A DNA stretch of 64,000 nt, from contig VXAI01000013.1 of the NCBI GenBank assembly GCA_013399305.1, forward strand, positions 2,450,510 through 2,514,509, given 5' to 3'. The DNA comes from Rostratula benghalensis (lineage: Eukaryota > Chordata > Aves > Charadriiformes > Rostratulidae). The position numbers were made by a program, and so were the translations under genes. Position 1 is the stretch's first letter; each line of letters begins with the position of its first letter. The notes beneath the pieces were generated by a model. It was not told the DNA's origin. It saw only the letters and a list, made by a program, of their open reading frames with translations, and ran no database searches. Shown in pieces: positions 62,641 to 64,000 of the stretch.

Positions 62641-63321
62641 CATAGAACCATAGAATAGTTCGGGTTGGTTGGAAGGGACCTTTAAAAATCACCTGGTTAT
62701 ACCTCCCCACAGTGAGCAGGGACATCTCCAACTATATCAGATTGCTCATAGCTCCCTCCAACCTGACCTTGAATGTTTCCAGATATGGGGCATCTACAGC
62801 CCCTCAGGGCAATGTGTGCCAGTACTTCACCACCCTCATTGTAAAAAGTTTCTCCCTTATATCTAGTCTCAATCTACCCTCTTTTAGTTTAAAAACCCTT
62901 GTCCTATCGCAACAGGTCCTGCTCAGAAATTTGTTCCCATCTTGTTTATATGCCCCCTTTAAGTTCTGAAAGGCTGCAATCAGCTGTTCCCGGAACTTTC
63001 TTTTCTCCAGGCTGAATAACCCTCAGCCTGTCCTCATAGGAGAACTGTTCCATCCCTCTGACCATCTTCATGGATCTCCTCTGGATTCACTCCAACGGGT
63101 CCATGTCTTTCTTATGTTTGGGACCCCAGAGGTGGATGCAGTACTCCAGGTAGGCTCTCACCAAGTAGAGGGGCAGATTCACCTTCCTCAACCTGCTGGC
63201 CACAATTCTTTCGATGCAGCCCAGGATGCTGTTAGCTTTCTAGGCTGCAAATACACATTACTGGTTCACATCCAGCTTTTCATCCAGCAGTACCCCTAAA
63301 TCCTTCTCAGCAGGGCTATTT
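62641..63321 (-). mobile_element. CR1 LINE, 680-bp 3' fragment, minus strand
   Basis: The tail complement 'catagaaccatagaatag' at 62641 is followed by 'ggttggaagggacct', 'gggacatctccaactatatcagattgctca', 'ggggcatctacagcccctcagggcaa' and 'ctcatagga' blocks. It then extends into ORF2: 'gaccatcttcatggatctcctctggattcactccaacgggtccatgtc', 'gggaccccagaggtggatgcagtactcc' and 'caggatgctgttagctttctaggctgc'. It is the longest minus-strand copy. It ends abruptly at 'ccttctcagcagggct', a normal 5'-truncation point. Frames are broken. Confidence 0.96.
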
Positions 63322-64000
63322 TCATTCTCGTTTCTCTCATTTGGCTTGCATTATTTGTTTCGCGCATTTGTGTGAATAAGGGAAACCCCTGTTCTCCCAG
63401 ACTGTTACCTGCAGGTCAAGGGACTGTTGTGTATTTGAGCCTTGGCCTTACATAAAGCACTGTAAATCCTCAGGCTGTGGCCTAGACATGTGCTTGCTCT
63501 GCTTGCATTTCATCATGACAGGAGGTACATAAACTCTGAGCCAAAAGGCAACGTACACCCAATGGGGCTTAACACAGCAGATCAAACACAGACCCTGCGG
63601 ACCAGAACTTGTTTGTATATTCCTGAATTGGGCCTTATGCAGAGCAAGTTTCGGTCTTCTCTGAAAAAGGCCATCTAAATAAACCTTTTCATTAATTTTA
63701 GCCAAGTCTGTATCTAACCTTTACTTGCAGTATAAGTTTAAACATCTCAGGATGGCTGTTTCCCTGTGAGGCTTCACAGTATAGGTACAAAAAAATTCTG
63801 ATAGGCTTCACTGCTACAGTTTTGTTACAGGAACCCTGAGGGCCTTTGAGGACCATTTCTTTGCATGTGATAGCCACACCTGTGGTTTCTTTGAAAAATA
63901 ACTGGAGCTATGAAATAATGTAATATCTGCAAGGTTGCAAAGGTGCTGCATTCTAATGTGAGATTTTTGTCCTGTTTTGAATGCAAGTTCTGTAGAATTT
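63322..64000 (+). other. Unassigned terminal segment, possible LTR remnant
   Basis: Directly after the CR1 the composition changes. A candidate unit begins TGTGAATAAGGGAAACCCC at 63371 and includes AAATAAACC (polyadenylation-signal-like) at about 63677. It ends near CTTTACTTGCA at 63729. A TG...CA span of about 360 bp with a late AATAAA is what an avian retroviral solo LTR looks like. However, the bases on either side do not form a target-site duplication and I recognise no family. Positions 63730-64000 show nothing further. Confidence 0.22.

Noticed and set aside
1..64000. CRISPR arrays, prokaryotic operons, insertion sequences, rRNA or tRNA genes
   Set aside because: No regularly spaced repeats, no ribosome-binding-site-led gene strings and no recognisable RNA gene were seen by eye on either strand. 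A covariance-model RNA search would be needed to exclude small structured RNAs.

Overview
The window looks like vertebrate nuclear DNA, most probably from a bird. The diagnostic signal is nine recognisable copies of CR1, the dominant LINE of avian genomes. Several end in the CR1-type 3' tail, ATTCTGTG or ATTCTATG (or its complement on the minus strand). There is no operon layout and no dense coding. The background is AT-rich and stop-rich in all frames, with homopolymer runs, A/T-rich microsatellites and a single ambiguous base (21881). This is what a gene desert or a very large intron looks like.

Layout. Positions 1-128 are the 3' end of a CR1 that enters from outside the window. From there to about 10.3 kb is unique AT-rich sequence with poly-A/T tracts, a 50-bp homopurine tract (6738-6787) and AT-rich microsatellites. 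A plus-strand CR1 lies at 10340-10710. The stretch 10.7-27.3 kb is mostly unique. It holds a GATA/GATG-rich simple repeat (12521-12645), a GC-rich island with a perfect 15-bp inverted repeat (17884-17921), and an exon-like segment (25152-25294). A CR1 lies at 27266-27569. The stretch 27.6-44.2 kb is again mostly unique, with a second exon-like segment (41584-41689), a shorter one (30591-30638) and a palindrome-rich patch (40574-40760). From 44.2 kb to 63.3 kb CR1 copies cluster. One carries a decayed reverse-transcriptase reading frame (44268-45658). One is interrupted by about 480 bp of unrelated GC-rich DNA (46650-47935). Four more lie at 54046-54402 (-), 58875-59371 (+), 61527-61844 (-) and 62641-63321 (-). 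The last 680 bp has some features of a decayed LTR end.

Function. I find no complete protein-coding gene, no rRNA or tRNA, no CRISPR array and no prokaryotic-type system. The only recognisable protein relic is the CR1 reverse transcriptase, which is disrupted. The most useful leads are the exon-like segments on the plus strand at 25.2 and 41.6 kb: each has an acceptor, an uninterrupted frame and a donor. With the weaker one at 30.6 kb their phases would join without a frameshift. Pseudo-exons of this kind are common by chance, so these are hypotheses. No exciting new biological system is supported by the sequence alone.
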